This document shows positions 63,876-64,000 of a stretch of 64,000 nucleotides of DNA, one piece after another. The stretch is from Bradyrhizobium australiense (GTDB taxonomy: Bacteria > Pseudomonadota > Alphaproteobacteria > Rhizobiales > Xanthobacteraceae), in the NCBI RefSeq assembly GCF_013114825.1, contig NZ_JAAVLX010000002.1, positions 372,001-436,000 of the forward strand. The letters run 5' to 3'. The notes under the pieces are model-generated. The model saw nothing but the letters and a program-made list of their open reading frames with translations. It did no database searches and had not been told where the DNA came from. The first letter of the stretch is position 1, and the number at the start of each line of letters is the position of its first letter. Made by a program: the position numbers and the translations under genes.

Positions 63876-64000
63876 ATATGGACGGGAAGAGGCTCCCAGA
63901 ATCATACTGTCCGGCCGATACGACGCGAGCAATCCTTGACGTCAGCATCGGCCGGGCGCTGGCCACGACGGCCGCCGAGATTCCCGACGGTACCGCACTG
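63872..64000 (+). CDS. AMP-dependent acyl-CoA synthetase, N-terminus (cut by window end)
   Basis: Only 43 codons are visible (MNMDGKRLPESYCPADTTRA, then LDVSIGRALATTAAEIPDGTAL). The ADTTRAILDVSIGRAL and EIPDGTAL segments are typical of the start of AMP-binding CoA ligases (the second resembles PDxxAL). AGGGAGGGAGG precedes the ATG, which overlaps the TetR stop. A full gene of about 1.6 kb is expected beyond the window. It would activate the acid degraded by the neighbouring hydratase. Confidence 0.65.
   Translation, partial: MNMDGKRLPESYCPADTTRAILDVSIGRALATTAAEIPDGTAL

Overview
The window comes from a high-GC alphaproteobacterium, most likely of the Bradyrhizobium/Rhodopseudomonas/Afipia group. 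The evidence is the style of many proteins: a MmyB-type regulator, an SRAP protein of the [11 protein letters not shown] type, FixJ-like receiver and DUF2075 helicase remnants, LTXXQ and NYN proteins, and FlgK/FlgL without a full flagellar cluster. There are no complete rRNA or tRNA genes and no CRISPR array. This assignment is inference from sequence style, not a database match.

The left half (1-32.3 kb) is accessory DNA full of broken genes. It starts with a thioesterase fragment, an XRE regulator with a palindromic operator, and a decayed IS630. Next come an acyl-CoA dehydrogenase (3.8-5.4 kb) and a minus-strand set of exported proteins: a trypsin-like protease, a Cys-rich protein with nine Pro/Gly nonapeptides, a DUF3616-like protein and a GH25 muramidase. 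Remnants of a UvrD helicase, a receiver domain and a coiled-coil protein follow at 11.0-12.8 kb.

The most interesting locus is 13.0-19.6 kb. It is a tightly coupled minus-strand operon: a ComEC-like metallo-beta-lactamase, a single-chain E2-E1-JAB protein (768 aa), a four-TM protein, a DUF2235 hydrolase, a protein with a HEPN-like Rx5H motif, and a 124-aa unknown. Every junction after the first is a 1- or 4-base stop/start overlap. It looks like a ubiquitin-like conjugation/deconjugation module with candidate effectors, plausibly anti-phage. No ubiquitin-like substrate and no CD-NTase is visible. Two further membrane proteins lie upstream (19.9-21.8 kb).

From 22 to 32 kb there is a decaying SRAP locus, small proteins, a HigBA toxin-antitoxin pair, an HExxH protein, a DUF2075 helicase present as two pieces in opposite orientations, a truncated adenylate cyclase, an HNH-like protein, and a truncated integrase beside tRNA-Ser-like and direct-repeat sequences. 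The same repeats recur at 58.4-58.7 kb, so about 27 kb is bracketed.

The bracketed part (32.3-58.3 kb) is mostly intact envelope biology. It holds flgK-flgL, a TetR-controlled RND tripartite pump whose permease is broken by an A7 tract, a MacA-MacB pair, a BamA paralogue, an LTXXQ periplasmic protein, and two paralogous OmpR/EnvZ-type two-component systems on either side of a NYN-domain gene. The content suggests export and envelope-stress response.

The right end (59.3-64 kb) is a CoA-linked catabolic cluster: a thioesterase remnant, a conserved unknown, a glutathione S-transferase, an enoyl-CoA hydratase, a divergent TetR repressor with two clear 16-bp operators, and the start of an acyl-CoA synthetase that runs off the window.
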